This document shows, one piece after another, positions 45,901 to 58,235 of a stretch of DNA of 64,000 bases (positions are counted from its first letter, which is position 1; every line of letters begins with the position of its first letter). The notes beneath the pieces are model-generated. The model ran no database searches. It saw only the letters and a list, made by a program, of their open reading frames with translations, and was not told where the DNA came from. Position numbers and translations under genes: made by a program. Source of the stretch: Nymphalis io (taxonomy: Eukaryota > Arthropoda > Insecta > Lepidoptera > Nymphalidae); the NCBI RefSeq assembly GCF_905147045.1, contig NC_065889.1:1245001-1309000 (forward strand). The letters are read 5' to 3'.

Positions 45901-48900
45901 ACTTTTTCACCTTGTCCTTGATCCATGTTGCGAGCTCCGCCGCTTCTCTCACTAGCACGTACGCCTTTACTGTCTCGTTGAGTTTGTTCTGGCGCTCGCG
46001 GGCCAACGCCAGCAGGTTGTCATACTGCGCCTCGATCTAAATAACGTTATATTGCAATTAAATATATTTATTAAATAAGTAAATAAAATACAATTACTAA
46101 ACATTTATTACAATAAATATACAATTTTGTATCTGTTTGTTTTACCTTTTTTAAAACTAATAAAATATAATTTACGTACAGCCCGGCTCAGCTTAGCACG
46201 GGATAAGGGTCTACACAAAAATGTTTATATTGTAGACAATCATTCATTTTCTTTTATTAAAATACTTATATATTTTTATGAGAGAGAGGACGAAAATATA
46301 TTATTTAGATTTTTATTAACCTGAGTCTGCCTGGCAGCGATAGAGCTGGAGTCAACGAGGTTCTGTTGCGAAGACGAGAGGCCGGCGTCGATTTTCTTAA
46401 CGTAGGCCGCCGGCACGAAGCCCTGACGGTCGTTGACCTCCACTTTCCACCAATCCTTAAATGCAGAAGAAATTGTTAAATAAAGAAAGAATTGTTAAAT
46501 AACAAGTCATTTAAATACGGTTTTACTTTATAACTAAAAATTCAACATCTTATATAGTATGCTAATTTAAAAAATCACTATTGGTAAATTGTTTAATAAT
46601 AATGTTTTAAATCCGAGCTATATTTGAAGAGTATGCAAGTTAAATATAAATAAAAAACTATTCTGTTAAAGTGAATTCACAACGAAACATGATATTATTT
46701 AAAAAGATTTAAAATATATCTGCTTTATATCGAAACGGTTGAACTATTGTTATGTCAGATATTGATATGAAACATCGACGTCAAGATTTATAACATTAAC
46801 GCACGAGTATGTTGGTTTTCAACATTTCAAAAGTGAGATACGTAGTGACTCCTTACGGTATAGCATTGCAGCGCAAAGCCGCGATCATCTCGTGTTCTAA
46901 CCGCAATTGTAATTGTATTCTTATAACAAAACCGCTATTCGTTTCAAAACCGTCTAATATGTAAGTTATGTTATCTGACGAATAAAATTGAGATCATAAA
47001 AACTTTTAAACTTGGAACATCTAGTCACGTATTGAAGATGTAATTTCTAACATTTTTATCTTAAATTTATAATAATTTTCTATCCTTCAAATTTAAAATA
47101 GATCAGATGTAATATTTATTCAATAATCCTCGGAACATAAGTTTACATTACAAATCATCACATTCAAATAAGGTGACCGGACCGCTATTTTACATAAGAT
47201 TGGTTTCTTTTAAATTCAAGAATCTATTATTTTGGGCAAAATAATAATTTTAAATAAAATTTTACATAACCTCTTTCGCTTACTGTTTGAAAAAAGACAA
47301 ACTGAAATAAATATTAAACTATATTTTTTAATTTTCTTTATTTAAGCGTTAATTATTTTTCAGTTGAAATGTGTAGAAAATATCTCTAATAATGAATTTT
47401 AAATTGTTTTTACATTAAACTAGACGTATTTTAATAACAACTTACGTGCGCTAAATGTTTTTCCTTTCTTCTATTATGTATAAATACGTCTTCCAGCAAC
47501 GCGACACACAACCAACTTAGTACTATCATACTGTACGCTAAATATCACTATCGTATCACAGATCGAGTCGACTGTAGATGAAAGTTAAATCAGAAGTTCA
47601 CATACTTCAAATGTTCGCAAATAAACTTTATATATATTATTCGTTGCATTTTGATATTCCTTATAAAATCAAGTAAATGAAATTCTAATAAGTTGCTTTT
47701 AAAAACGTTACGTATATTTGTAAAACTTTTAATATGAATGTATATTTTGTTGCAATATTAAATTGCGCAAATATTATTTGGAGCCATGCGTGATGTTATA
47801 TAATAGCGGCCAGTTCGAGGCGGACACGCGACGGAACTAAAGCAGATCGTAATTTGTGAATCAAGTACGTAACGCAGTTACACTCGATAGATGCTATATT
47901 TTCTTAAAAGATCCAATCACCGTGAATGTTTACATCGGCTGAACGCTCACAACTTTACCTATTCACGAGACGACGCAGAGACAATCGAGCTCAATCAATT
48001 TCAATTTAATATAAACGAGTTATATTCTGCCAATAATATCTTATATGTCAATGTAATGTTACAGTATATATAAATAGGTGAGCGTTAATTTTAGACATAA
48101 TTTTACATTTTTTCCGGCAGATATTACGATATTTAGAGCACTACATTGTTTTGTCAAAAGCTTCGGTGTGCAAATCTTCAACTCAATCGTTGGATTTGAA
48201 CAGGTTTTATATTTATTGTTATATTTTATATTTATTTTATTTTGTACAAGATTTGATTCAAACATAAACACAACAAAAAGCTCTACCACCAGTATTTTAC
48301 TGGTGGTAGAGCTTGCAAGCTCGTCTGGGTAGGTACCACCCACTCATCAGATATTCTACTGCAAAACAGCAGTACTTGGTATTTTTGTGTTCCGGTCTGA
48401 AGGGTGAGTGAGCCAGTGTAATTACAAGCACAAGGGACATAACATTTTAGTTCCTAAGGTTGGTGGCGCATTGGTGGTGTAAGCGATGGTTAACATTTAC
48501 AATGCCAATGTCTATGGGCGTTGGTGACCACTTACCATCAGGTGACCTATATGCTCGTCCGCCTTCCTATTTTATAAAAAAAACAGCAACGGATTGCGTT
48601 AAATAATAACATATAAGTACATTCAATCTCGTTATACTCTACCACCGCACCGAACTATATTCGAACCCACAATTTTGGTGTGATTGAGAAACAAACATCG
48701 AAACACAATCTTTCGCGTATATTTCGCGTTTTGTGTATTTTACTTAATAGCATATATATTCGATATAAACAGCACACAAATCAAAGATTTATTAGTGACC
48801 ATATAACAGCGTTTTGAAACACGGATATATTACAAGTGTAATCAAACGACAGTATCTAAAGTGTTTATAGCATCCATGATTATGAAGAACGTGAAAAAAA

Positions 48901-51900
48901 AAATACTTTTTACATATCAGGACAAATAATTTAATATTTAATTAATTTATTCACGATTCTCACTAAATTGAGTTTTTAACGTACGACGTAATCGTGAGTA
49001 ACATAAATACTGTAATAATGTTGTGATAATTTATCTGATAACACCAGGAACATTCACACTTTAAAAACATTCAGCTACTTAAATGTTTACTGATATCGTT
49101 TTACGATAAGCATACATTAAGCATTTCTGGTACAATGCGTTATTGTATATTAATTATAATTTTTTATTAACTTCTCGACTTCTTAGATTACACGATTACG
49201 TAATTGCATAATTATTCAATTCAATCATAATCATCAGTGTAATTACAGACGCAAGGGACATAACATCTTAGTTCCCAAGGTTGGTGGCGCATTGGCGATG
49301 TAAGCGATGGTTAACATTTCTTATAATGCCAATGTCTATGGGCGTTGGTGACCACTTAACGTCAATTGTCTCATTGCTTGTTTTGCTTAAAGATATTTCT
49401 AGAAGTTTTGTTACACAATTAGTTGATGGAAGAGATGAATGCGTTTACGCAGTTCGTACATGACAAAACGTTTAACAACATTTGTAGGTTCCGAAAAATG
49501 GCGATATGTACGAAAAGTGTTCGTGACCACAACCCGTCACACGTCTCACCTTGTTGTTGGAGTTGAGCAGCGTGAGCACGTCGCCGCGCTTCATGGACAC
49601 CTCGCGCGGAGACTTCTCCGCGTAGTCGTACAGCGCCACCACGCACTCCTTGCCGGACACGTCCACCACCGGCGACTCCTGTTGCTGAGCGTACACAACC
49701 AAAGTATGTTACTCACTTGTGTCTCAATACAGAGTCGACTCACTATAGAGTAGCAACTTACCCGACACGAGTTGGCCTGCTCCCGCAACGCCTTGATGGT
49801 GTTCCCGAAGGCCTCGAGATCGGAGAGCAGAGCCTCGTGCTTCTTGAGCAGAGCCTCCGACGAGTCCTCGTCCTTGCCGTAGTCCTGCGTGTTCGCCATC
49901 GGCTCCTTCTCGCGCATCCACGACTCCGCCTCGTTGGCGTCGGCGAAGTACTGCTGCGCTTGGAGCGAGTCCTCGAGGTCTTGCTTCCGCTACGAAGTGA
50001 GCAATACACATTAGAACGAGCGCGCACGGCGGGGAGAGCTCGGAGGGCGTGCGGGGCGGCGCAGACCTGCAGCGCCTTCTCCTGCAGCTGCGTCCAGGTG
50101 GTGTGCAGCGCGTGCAGGCGCGCGGCGATGTCTGCGGCGGCGAAGTGCCCCGCGTCGCGCAGCGCCGCGCCCGCCGCGCGCACGGCCTCCACGCGCGCCT
50201 CGTGCTGCGCCATCTCGCCCATCACCGCCTGGTGCTTCTTCATCAGGTTCTGCACGCCGATCAGGTCGCGACCTGCCGACCGGTGCATTCGTTAGTAGCG
50301 ATCGAACCCGGGCAGACGGCGGAGAGACTCGACTCTCCGATCGAAGTGGGTACCTCTGTTGGTCGAGGCGATTATCGGTTCCTTTTCGCGGATCCAGGCG
50401 GCCTCGTCGTCGAGGTCCCGGAAGAGCTGCTGCGCCTGCAGTGAATCGAGCAGACGCCGCTTGCGTACCGCCATTGGCTTATCGAGTGCGGCGTAACGGG
50501 CCACTAGCGCGTCCTTAGTGGGAAAACAAGAATAGATAGAATGACCCAATGTCCTGTCTAAATGTTATTATTATACGTGACACATTGGATGTCTTTAATG
50601 TTTACCCGCTTGGCTTTAATGTTGTCGGCGTCGAAGTGTCCTTTCTCGATGAACTGTTCGGCCTGCGCGCGCAGCGCTTCAATGCGCTCCGCGTGCGAGC
50701 TCACGTCTGCCTCCAATAGCGCATGCTTCTTTTGCAGATTCTGCACGCTTGTCAAATCCTAAAGAATAACATATTTAACGATGATTAAACTTCATTTCTG
50801 AAATAACGATTTTATAAATTAACTATCATTAAATAAATTAATATGAAAATTGATATTTAGCACGAGCTTCGACATAAGTTTAATTTTCTCAAATATTTTC
50901 TATACAACTATATTCAAGGGTTTAGTATTGAACTTACTTTTCCGTAGTCCTCACTGAGCAGTTGCCCCTCGACCTCTGAGAGCCACAGCTCGATGTCCTC
51001 GGAGGCTCGGTTGAACTGCTGCTGCGCGGCCGCCTCTTGCAGCTTGCTGCCCTTCGTCTCCGACGCCTGCACGAGTCTCTCCCATATCGTACCCAACTCA
51101 TCAACTCGTGCCTCGATTTGAGCTGTGACAATTTTTTTTTATTATATAATTATAAAGAAACTGACATTCCGTCATGGCACCTCATGTGTAAATTCACTCA
51201 TTTATAAATAAGTGAAGTGTGGGACGAAACAGTTACTAAGAAAACAAAAAAAAGAAAATTAAGTATTTGGTTATTACGACCGTGTGTAATACTGACGTTT
51301 AGCGAAATGTTCCTGTTCAAGCAGCTTGCTGCCGAGTGCGTTGATCTCCTCCACGCGCGGTTTGTTGGCTTGCAGCTCCTGCTCGAAGTTCTGGTGCTTC
51401 TGCACCTTGCCATTGAGGTTTGTGGGGTCGAGGTACGAGTCGTCGGTGGCGAACTTCAGTTTCTCGTTGATCCAACCTAACAATATAGAACTTTACAATA
51501 AGGCTTTGTTTGGTTTCTCTGGTAATCATACTGGCACATTCAAAATAATTTTATTACAAATTATGATCGATAAATGAGACATTGTGATTGAAATGTACCC
51601 TTGGTTTCATCGCAGTCCCTCTCAAACTGTTGGTATTTGTAGGCGTCCTCTAGCAGTGCACGACGCTGATTAGATTTTTCTAGAAGTGCAGCCCGACGTT
51701 CGAGAAGCTGATTTAAAATGATTAATATTATTAAATTTATAACAATATTGGCTACTCAGTGTACATTTTACGTAATTTAAAAGATTAAACCTCACCATCT
51801 CTCTACGTTGTGCCACATCGTCAGCAGCGTAGTGCTGACCTTCGATGAGTTTAGTCGCGAACTCGTCCAGAGCCTTAATCTTTTCTTCCTGCGCCGCTAA

Positions 51901-54900
51901 AGATTTCTCGAAATCCTCGTGTTTCTTGAGTAGAGCTTCCACTGAGTCGAGAGAATCACCGACATCCTCATTGGCGAGGAATGCCTAAACCACAAAAAAA
52001 AATTTGGTTAAAAAATATAAAAATGACACGATAACAGATAACGGAACTGTCAGTACCTCCTGCTTGTGCATCCAGGCGTCGGCCTGCTCCGTGTCGCGGT
52101 AGAACAGCTGCAGGTCCATGCACTGCAGGTACAGCACGCGGCGCTGCTCCCACAGCGCGTGCAGCGCGGCGCGGTCGCGGTGCAGCGTGTCCAGCGCCAC
52201 CTGCACGTCGGCGGCGCCGCGGTGGCCGCCCTCCACCAGCGCCTGCCCGCTGCTCACGCACGCGTTCATCACGTCCTCGCGCGCGTCCATCTCGCCCTAA
52301 GGACCGCGCTCTCGTTAGCTGACGAGGCCTCGAAACTTAGGCTTTCGGAAGCGCATTATTTTTAACATTCAGTTGGAGTATTAAAAAATTATACTTTAAG
52401 CATATATGTGTTTTGGAATAATCTTAAGCTGCATATTTAAATCGAAGTAACCTTGTGCTCCTGGTGTCTCTCGAGCAGCGCCTCCGCTCCGGGCACGTCC
52501 TTGGCGAGGTCGTCGGCCGCGATGAGCGCGCGGATGTCGCTCATCCACGAGATGAGGTCGCGGTAGTCGGCCAGGAAACGGTGCAGGGCGTGCGACGACT
52601 CCAGTTCCGTGCGACGTTCCTATACAATATGACATCATATATTTATTATATCTATTATAATACACTTCATTCATATTTGAAGAAATAATATCAATATTTA
52701 TTACCTGAGCTTTCTGTACAAGTCGCTGCCAAGCCTGGGCGATCTCATCGCGTTTGGAATGTATGGCGGGTGCGTGGTCGGCGTGTATGGCGGCCAGGCG
52801 CGCAGCCTCACCGTCGAGTGTGGCAACTTTGTCCTCTAATGCAGCCAAGTCCCGTTCCACACCTTCGTGTTTGCGCTGACAAAAGATATAAATTGTAACA
52901 TTTGTTATAGTACTGTTAAAAAAACAAACAATCAAACAAATACAAAGTGTGAAAAAACTTAACAAAACTTGAAAGTGATTTATACAGGGTATTATTAAGT
53001 TCAATATAATCTCATTTAATCTTTTTTAAACAATCAAGCGTGTTGCAATAAATTACAGTACCCGTTTTTATTGGTTATGTAACATACCAACAACAAATAC
53101 CAACCTGCAGAGTCTGCACTGTAGCCAAATCTCGACCGTAATCGTCTGATCCCAGCACTACGTCCTTCTCCGAGATCCAGGCGATGGTCTCGTCTGCATC
53201 GCGATTGAAGCGCTGTATCTCGTGCGCGCCGAACAGTCGCTCCTGACGCATCAGCGCCATTTGACGAAGACGCTGCCACGCCTCATTCAATTCCTATGAT
53301 AATCATTAACATGTTTTAGCAGAATTCACAAAATATATTTCATATACATCATAGAATACCATAAAAAAAAGTAACAATACTTGATTTCACGAATTACTAA
53401 CAGTTCCATTATCCTTTCCACTTAAGCATGAAATTTGTGTCAAAAGTACTTGTGACTATAGTCCAAGGGCTTCAGAAAAAACCTTGTTTTGTATACCATT
53501 GAGCATTCAACTATTGAACCTCCAAAATAATTATGGTATATGATTATATATTATACTAATTGAACTTACATCTTTCCTCTTGACAATGGTCTCCCTTTCA
53601 GGATGTCCCTCTAGCACAAGCCGCTCCGCGAGCTGATTGACCTCAGTGACGCGGTACTCTTGCGCCGCCATGTCCTTTTGGAACTCGTCAAACTTTCGCT
53701 GCAGCACTTCGACGTGCTCCAGGTCTGAACCGAACTCGTCCGCACATACGAAGGTTTCCTAAATACGACAAAAGTTGGATTACAATACATAGCCCCTCCG
53801 ATAGCTTAAAAGTTGAATAAATTTTGTTTATGTGAAATATTGAGTATATCGAGTATACTCAATGCTTAGCAAAACATTTAAAATGTAATAGAAAGGCAAT
53901 ATATATTAAATTATTGATTCATTGCTAAATTAAGACGACCAATAAAAGTTAAAAAAGCTGAACAATTTTCTGTAGCACAGAAGTTGTGATATGGAGAGTA
54001 ATTTGTTGTAGGATCGAGGGGGGCGGGTGTCGTGCTTCATATATACAGGCTAATGGATTACCTTGTCATGAATCCAGAACATAACTTCGTCGCAATGACG
54101 CAGGAACTGCACCAACACGAGCGCCTGCTGCAGCTTCATGCCTTTCTCGGCGAGACGAGACAGCAGAAGCTCCCACAAACGGTGCAACTCATCGAGCCGT
54201 TTGCGAATGGTCTCAGATGCAAAATGACCAGCAGATATCATCTCACTGCCGGTGTTGTCCAGAACTACTATGGCGTTAGAGTGCGCGGCAACCTCCGCCT
54301 CGAATGCTTGATGCTTTTGTATCTTGGCCTAAATGAAAAATAAATATAACAAATTATTATTTTTATTTATATATGCTAGATGAATTATTTACCAACCAGA
54401 CATAATATATGTTAATTATTTTCATATTAGAACAATAAACCCTTTATGCAGATATCTTACCTGCAAGTTGGTAGGATCTTTGTAGCTTTCATCACTAGCA
54501 GCTTGCAATTTCTCCTGGATCCACGATTCAAGCTCGTCGGCATCGCGCTTGAAGTACTGGAACCGGCGCGAGTCCTCCAACTTCTCGCGCTTCGCTCGAG
54601 CCTCTTGTTTGAAATCTTCATAACGATTGAGCACCTGTTTTGGATTAAAGAAAATCGTTTTATAAACACAACACAATAGTTGGATATTTATTTACTTAAA
54701 CAATATATATGATTACATTTTGTGTGGATTTTTCACTTCCACACTTAAAATTTACATTAATTATTTTTAAATTATTGTAAAAAATCTTAAGATTAATCAA
54801 TTATGAACTGTAGATTAAAGAGTGTTGTCAAATAACCTGCTCACGACGCTCTTGAATATCCTCTGCTGTCTCTAGGATTTTCACCTCCTTAGGAGGTGGA

Positions 54901-54911
54901 ATCTGCTCCAT
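35416..54911 (-). CDS. alpha-Spec: Alpha-spectrin, complete, 43 coding exons
   Basis: Long actin-crosslinking rod of the membrane skeleton, forming heterotetramers with beta-spectrin. I traced 43 coding exons (7260 nt, 2419 aa), close to the insect norm of about 2415. It begins MEQIPPPKEVKILETAEDIQ, continues with about 20 triple-helical spectrin repeats recognisable by recurring W..EK / DL..VQ.L.KKH / L..W..L patterns, has an SH3 domain (about 970-1025; ALYDYAEKSPREVSMKRGD and DWWKVEVNDRQGFVPAAYVKK), and ends with calmodulin-like EF hands (about 2264-2419; FDKDRSGRLNHHEF, DPNRDGQVSLQEY) and DFTRTLFQN. The ATG at 54911 lies 20 bases inside an exon whose acceptor is CTTTCAG, so at least one non-coding exon lies upstream. 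Every junction is GT-AG and phase-consistent. Several exons are strikingly G/C-rich against AT-rich introns. No frameshift or missing repeat is seen. Confidence 0.96.
37510..37533 (-). CDS. Candidate alternative 24-nt microexon of alpha-spectrin (intron 38)
   Basis: In the 1.1-kb AT-rich intron between exons 38 and 39 a G/C-rich island contains, on minus, TGCGCAG, then 24 bases, then GTAACG. Spliced between the flanking phase-2 exons it keeps the frame and adds eight residues, YRLLGWDG, turning ..TETR-TSMMEG.. into ..TETR-YRLLGWDG-TSMMEG... Vertebrate alpha-II spectrin has a similar YLLDG-containing stretch at this point of the last repeat. The acceptor has a weak pyrimidine tract, as regulated microexons often do. 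Predicted, not proven. Confidence 0.5.
39966..40100 (+). repeat. Degenerate SINE family C head
   Basis: GCGTTGTTGGTATAGTGGCTAGCTTATAAGCC preserves the family C box A; box B is eroded (TTAAAACCTCGGG). It lies in an alpha-spectrin intron, antisense to the gene. Confidence 0.45.
44287..44413. mobile_element. Short MITE-like element, copy 2 (alpha-spectrin intron 23)
   Basis: Inverted relative of 33735-33876, sharing TGTCATTATTGATTTGACATTCGAAAG and GCATTGTTTAACTAATCACCCGC words, with a similar size and AAGGTCG-type ends. Confidence 0.55.
48278..48314. repeat. Perfect 17-bp inverted repeat with 3-base loop at a SINE B end
   Basis: AAGCTCTACCACCAGTA, TTT, TACTGGTGGTAGAGCTT. The arms are two opposing copies of the SINE B 3' terminus, joined head to head at the edge of the copy at 48298-48580. 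Confidence 0.8.
48298..48580 (-). repeat. SINE family B copy in the alpha-spectrin SH3 intron (sense)
   Basis: Full-length, from CTATTTTATAAAAAA at its 5' side (right) to the CTACCACCAGTA end (left). Confidence 0.85.
49236..49361 (-). repeat. Partial SINE family B copy in the alpha-spectrin SH3 intron
   Basis: Central and 5' parts only, from GTAATTACAGACGCAAGGGACA to GGGCGTTGGTGACCACTTA. Confidence 0.75.
49762..54911 (-). other. Alpha-spectrin exon map, exons 1-16
   Basis: Coding exons in transcription order: 54837-54911, 54461-54634, 54062-54328, 53570-53758, 53105-53293, 52705-52875, 52452-52619, 52057-52296, 51796-51984, 51599-51707, 51297-51476, 50938-51122, 50606-50758, 50354-50513, 50067-50272, 49762-49989. 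They encode the N-terminal partial repeat and the repeats before the SH3 domain. Confidence 0.9.
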
Positions 54912-55711
54912 GTTGGTAGTTATTCAATTATCTGAAAGAAAATACTGTTTTACAAACAACAATGTAAGTTAAAAACTCTAATTCTTTAAGATAAAGGTAT
55001 CCTGCATGTTGTATATAAATTATAACCATTAAAAAACAAAATTTCAATATTAACCAGATATATAAAAAAATATATATATTTAAACAAGCCACTGATAAAA
55101 AAATCGTCCAACAATTCTCATTAATAAAACGATTCCGTCATATATATAGTTATACGAATTGATTAATTGAAATCATTTTAATTATGAACAACTGAAAACG
55201 TGCTGTATTCAAAAAATGGAGCAACAAATTGACGCAATTTCGTCGACAAGTCCGCAGAGATAGACTATTTCGACATGTAGACATCTAACTGAACACACGC
55301 ACTGATTGAATGTAATGCGTCTAGTGGGCGTGGTTTCTTTAAATTAAATGTTACAGACATATAGAGGCCTAATAACAATTTATTCAAGTACATTACTATT
55401 TGAAAACTACAATATTATAAAAATTATTTCGTTCTTTGAAAAATCTTTTATATAGACGATTATCAATTCGAAACTCCGGAGCAACAATTATATTAAAAGA
55501 ATATAAGACATATTTATTTATTAATCCTATTCTTAACTAGGTCAATAAAGCGTGTATATATAATATAATGTGATCAAAATGGCCTCGTGGAATAGTCTAA
55601 TTCATGACCTAGTATTTATACTAAAAACTTTAATGTTTGTTGTGTTGCAGTGTACACACTTCCAAGTCCACGACTCCGGGTTGATACTGAAGATTTTTCG
55701 ATAGAAAAACC

Positions 55712-56030
55712 AAATTAATCTATTTATTGGCCCGACGCAGAATTTAAATCCAGGACTTAAGGATCTGTGGCCTTATACCTAGCCACGAGACCAACAAGGC
55801 AGTACACTCTGGTGACTCGGAAAGCACGTAAAGCCGTTCTTCCTGCGACTGAACTCTTTCCGTTCGTGTCGGATTTGCCGTAAGATCGGATTGTAAGAGT
55901 ATGAGACTAGAGAGTGCACCTTTGCTTTTGCGTACAACATAATATATCCTGCGCAGTAGTCTAGACAAGCCTACTGCGCCGACTACCCTTGAGATTAGCC
56001 CCGTGGCCAAAATCGGTCAGGATGTCACTA
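55712..56030 (-). repeat. SINE family C copy, inverted, diverged
   Basis: Contains GTAAAGCCGTTCTTCCTGCG and CTGAACTCTTTCCGTTCGTGTCGG in the reading direction of family C body, but the promoter head is worn and on the other side. Orientation was judged from the head (GAGACCAACAAGGCAGT near 55788). Confidence 0.55.
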
Positions 56031-56339
56031 CAATTTATAAAAATATTAAAAGGATTTTACATTCTCATAAAATACATTTTAAAAATAAAAAAAAATAGTA
56101 TTGTTTCAGTGTCCGTTTGTATTATTTAATTACATTTAATGACATAAAACAATTTTAATGTAGTTTTAATAGATTGTACATGAAACTAGCTTGGAAGGAA
56201 AATGTTTCTTTTATCATAATGTGTAACTTATACTATTTCTTTCTTCACCATTAGTAGTTATCACAATTGTGTATTATTTTTATCTATTAAGTAATTTTAT
56301 CCTTAAATATTTCTCATACATTTTTACTTTTTGAATATC

Positions 56340-56722
56340 TTACTGGTGGTAGGGCTTTGTGCAAGCTACCCAGACGAGCTTGCAAAATGTATGTAGTTTT
56401 ATTATTATTTTGTCGTAAAAACTACTCATCCTACTCAACTGGTGGAAGAGCTTTGTGCAAGCTCGCCTGGGTAGGTACCACCCACTCATCAGATATTCTA
56501 CCGCAAAACAGCAGTACTTGATATTGTTGTGTTCCGGTTTGAAGGGTGAGTGAGCCAGTGTAATTTCAGGCACAAGGGACATAAAATCTTAGTTCCCAAG
56601 GTTGGTAGCGCATTGGCTATAAGTGATGGTTGACATTTCTTACAATGCCAATGTCTAAGGGCGTTTGGTGACCACTTACCATCAGGTGGCCCATATGCTC
56701 GTCCACCTTCCTACTCTATAAA
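56340..56722 (-). repeat. SINE family B copy with an extra terminal fragment
   Basis: A full antisense copy at 56431-56722, plus a separate SINE B end at 56340-56385 (TACTGGTGGTAGGGCTTTGTG, then an inverted ACCCAGACGAGCTTGC). Confidence 0.8.
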
Positions 56723-57487
56723 AAAAAAAAAAATCTAAGTAAAAAAGTTAATTAGTGAAAAGCCTACGGTCAGACATCACTTGACATAACTGCATGATTA
56801 CATCACATGGCCTTGTGACTCATCACAGCGTAATTCATCGCTGAGTATGATAAAATGACCTTTTGTAACATAAAGCATGCTACCATTACCATTGTATCAT
56901 GTAACATAGTAATAGTACCCAAAATTTGGCAAGTTCATAATATATATTGTTTGGCTATAATCATACACTTTTTAAAAAGATGAACTTCTGAGTTTCTTGA
57001 TGATTCTTCTCGGTAAAATTAATATTCCAAACAGGTGGTGGTGTAATTCAAAGGCACTAAGGACATAAAAGTCAATCTGAATTAAAATAATTTAATTTGA
57101 TACAATTCATTTCAATATACCTAAAATATATATCTATTAAAATATTTATATTTTATCATAACAGATAAAAATTATCAAACATTCACACTGCATGAACCGG
57201 ATAGTATTTAATTAAACCAATAATGTATACCTGACTTTACTACCAATAGGGTTACTGGTAACAGGGCTGACCTCAATGTCTATATATAGCTAGAGAATGA
57301 GTTAAACTGGTGTTTTTTTAATTCCATATAATGTCATTTATTTTATTTATTAATTTTACATACATATTTACTAATGAAATATATTTTACTTTTTAATGTT
57401 GTATTAAAATATCATAATAAAAAAAAAACATTTGATAAGTTTTCGAGTTATATGCCATATTATATAAGACTAACACATTATATTTGA

Positions 57488-57860
57488 AATTGACTGTCTC
57501 GTTGGTCTAGTGGCTTGATATAAGGCCGCAGACATGGAGGTTCTGGGTTCAATTCCCAGGTCGGGCCAATAAAAAGTTATTGGGTTTTTCTGTCAGAAAA
57601 TTCTCACTAGCAGCCCGGAGTCTGGAAGTTGGAAGTGTGTACACTCCCGTGACTCGGAAAGCACGTAAAGGCGTTGGTCCTGCGCCTGAACTCTTTCCGG
57701 TCGTGTCGGATTGCCGTCCCATCGGATTATGAAAGTTAGGGAATAGAGAGTGCACCTGCGTTCGCACACACACTTGTGCACTATAATATCCCTGCGTAGT
57801 TGGCTAATCTCTCTTGAGATTGGCCGCCGTGGCCAAAATTGGTCTGGAGGACATTATTAT
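57488..57860 (+). repeat. SINE family C copy, well preserved
   Basis: GACTGTCTCGTTGGTCTAGTGG head, box B GGGTTCAATTCCC, GGGTTTTTCTGTCAGAAAATT, and an ATT-repeat tail (GGACATTATTATTATTATT). Confidence 0.85.
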
Positions 57861-57934
57861 TATTATTAAATTTGAAATTAATAAAAAAGAGAATTAATCA
57901 TTGTTTATATTCAGATATGGCCCAGATGAAACGG

Positions 57935-58235
57935 AGAAACCGAGATTTCCCAGTGGTAAGAATGCATGATTCTTAACCGATGAGTGTAGGTTCAAACCCG
58001 AGCAAGCACCACTGAATTTTCAGTTGCTTAATTTGTGATTATAATTCATCCCATTCTATACGGTGAAGGAAAACATCGTGAGGAAACCTGCATGTGACTC
58101 ATTTTACTGAAATTCTGCCACATGTGTATTCCACCAACCGGCATTGGAGCAGCATGATGGAATAACCTCCATACCTTCTCCTCAAAAATTGAGAGGAGGC
58201 CTTAGCCCAGCAGTGGGACATTCACAGGCTGTTAC
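57935..58235 (+). repeat. SINE family A copy
   Basis: From ACCGAGATTTCCCAGTGGTAAGAATGC to GGGACATTCACAGGCTGTTACTG; it follows the family C copy closely. Confidence 0.85.

Larger units (their letters stand above)
38062..46036 (-). other. Alpha-spectrin exon map, exons 19-38
   Basis: Exons: 45911-46036, 45588-45779, 45202-45391, 44835-45045, 44547-44664, 42817-42965, 42301-42505, 41991-42136, 41737-41839, 41468-41617, 41171-41308, 40972-41089, 40668-40863, 40263-40580, 39665-39869, 39253-39457, 38818-39044, 38623-38736, 38327-38474, 38062-38176. All encode spectrin repeats after the SH3 domain. Confidence 0.9.
46321..49684 (-). other. Alpha-spectrin SH3-domain exons 17 and 18, split by a 3.1-kb intron
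   Basis: Exon 17 (49550-49684) encodes the first SH3 strands, with the ALYDY motif. Exon 18 (46321-46455) encodes DWWKVE..GFVPAAYV. The phase-0 intron 46456-49549 is the largest of the gene and holds two SINE B copies and a TATA-bearing G/C-rich patch at about 47797-47840. Confidence 0.9.

Noticed and set aside
49717..50444. Long plus-strand ORFs opposite alpha-spectrin exons 14-16 (up to about 190 codons)
   Set aside because: G/C-rich exons have few stops on the other strand; the minus strand gives clear spectrin repeats.
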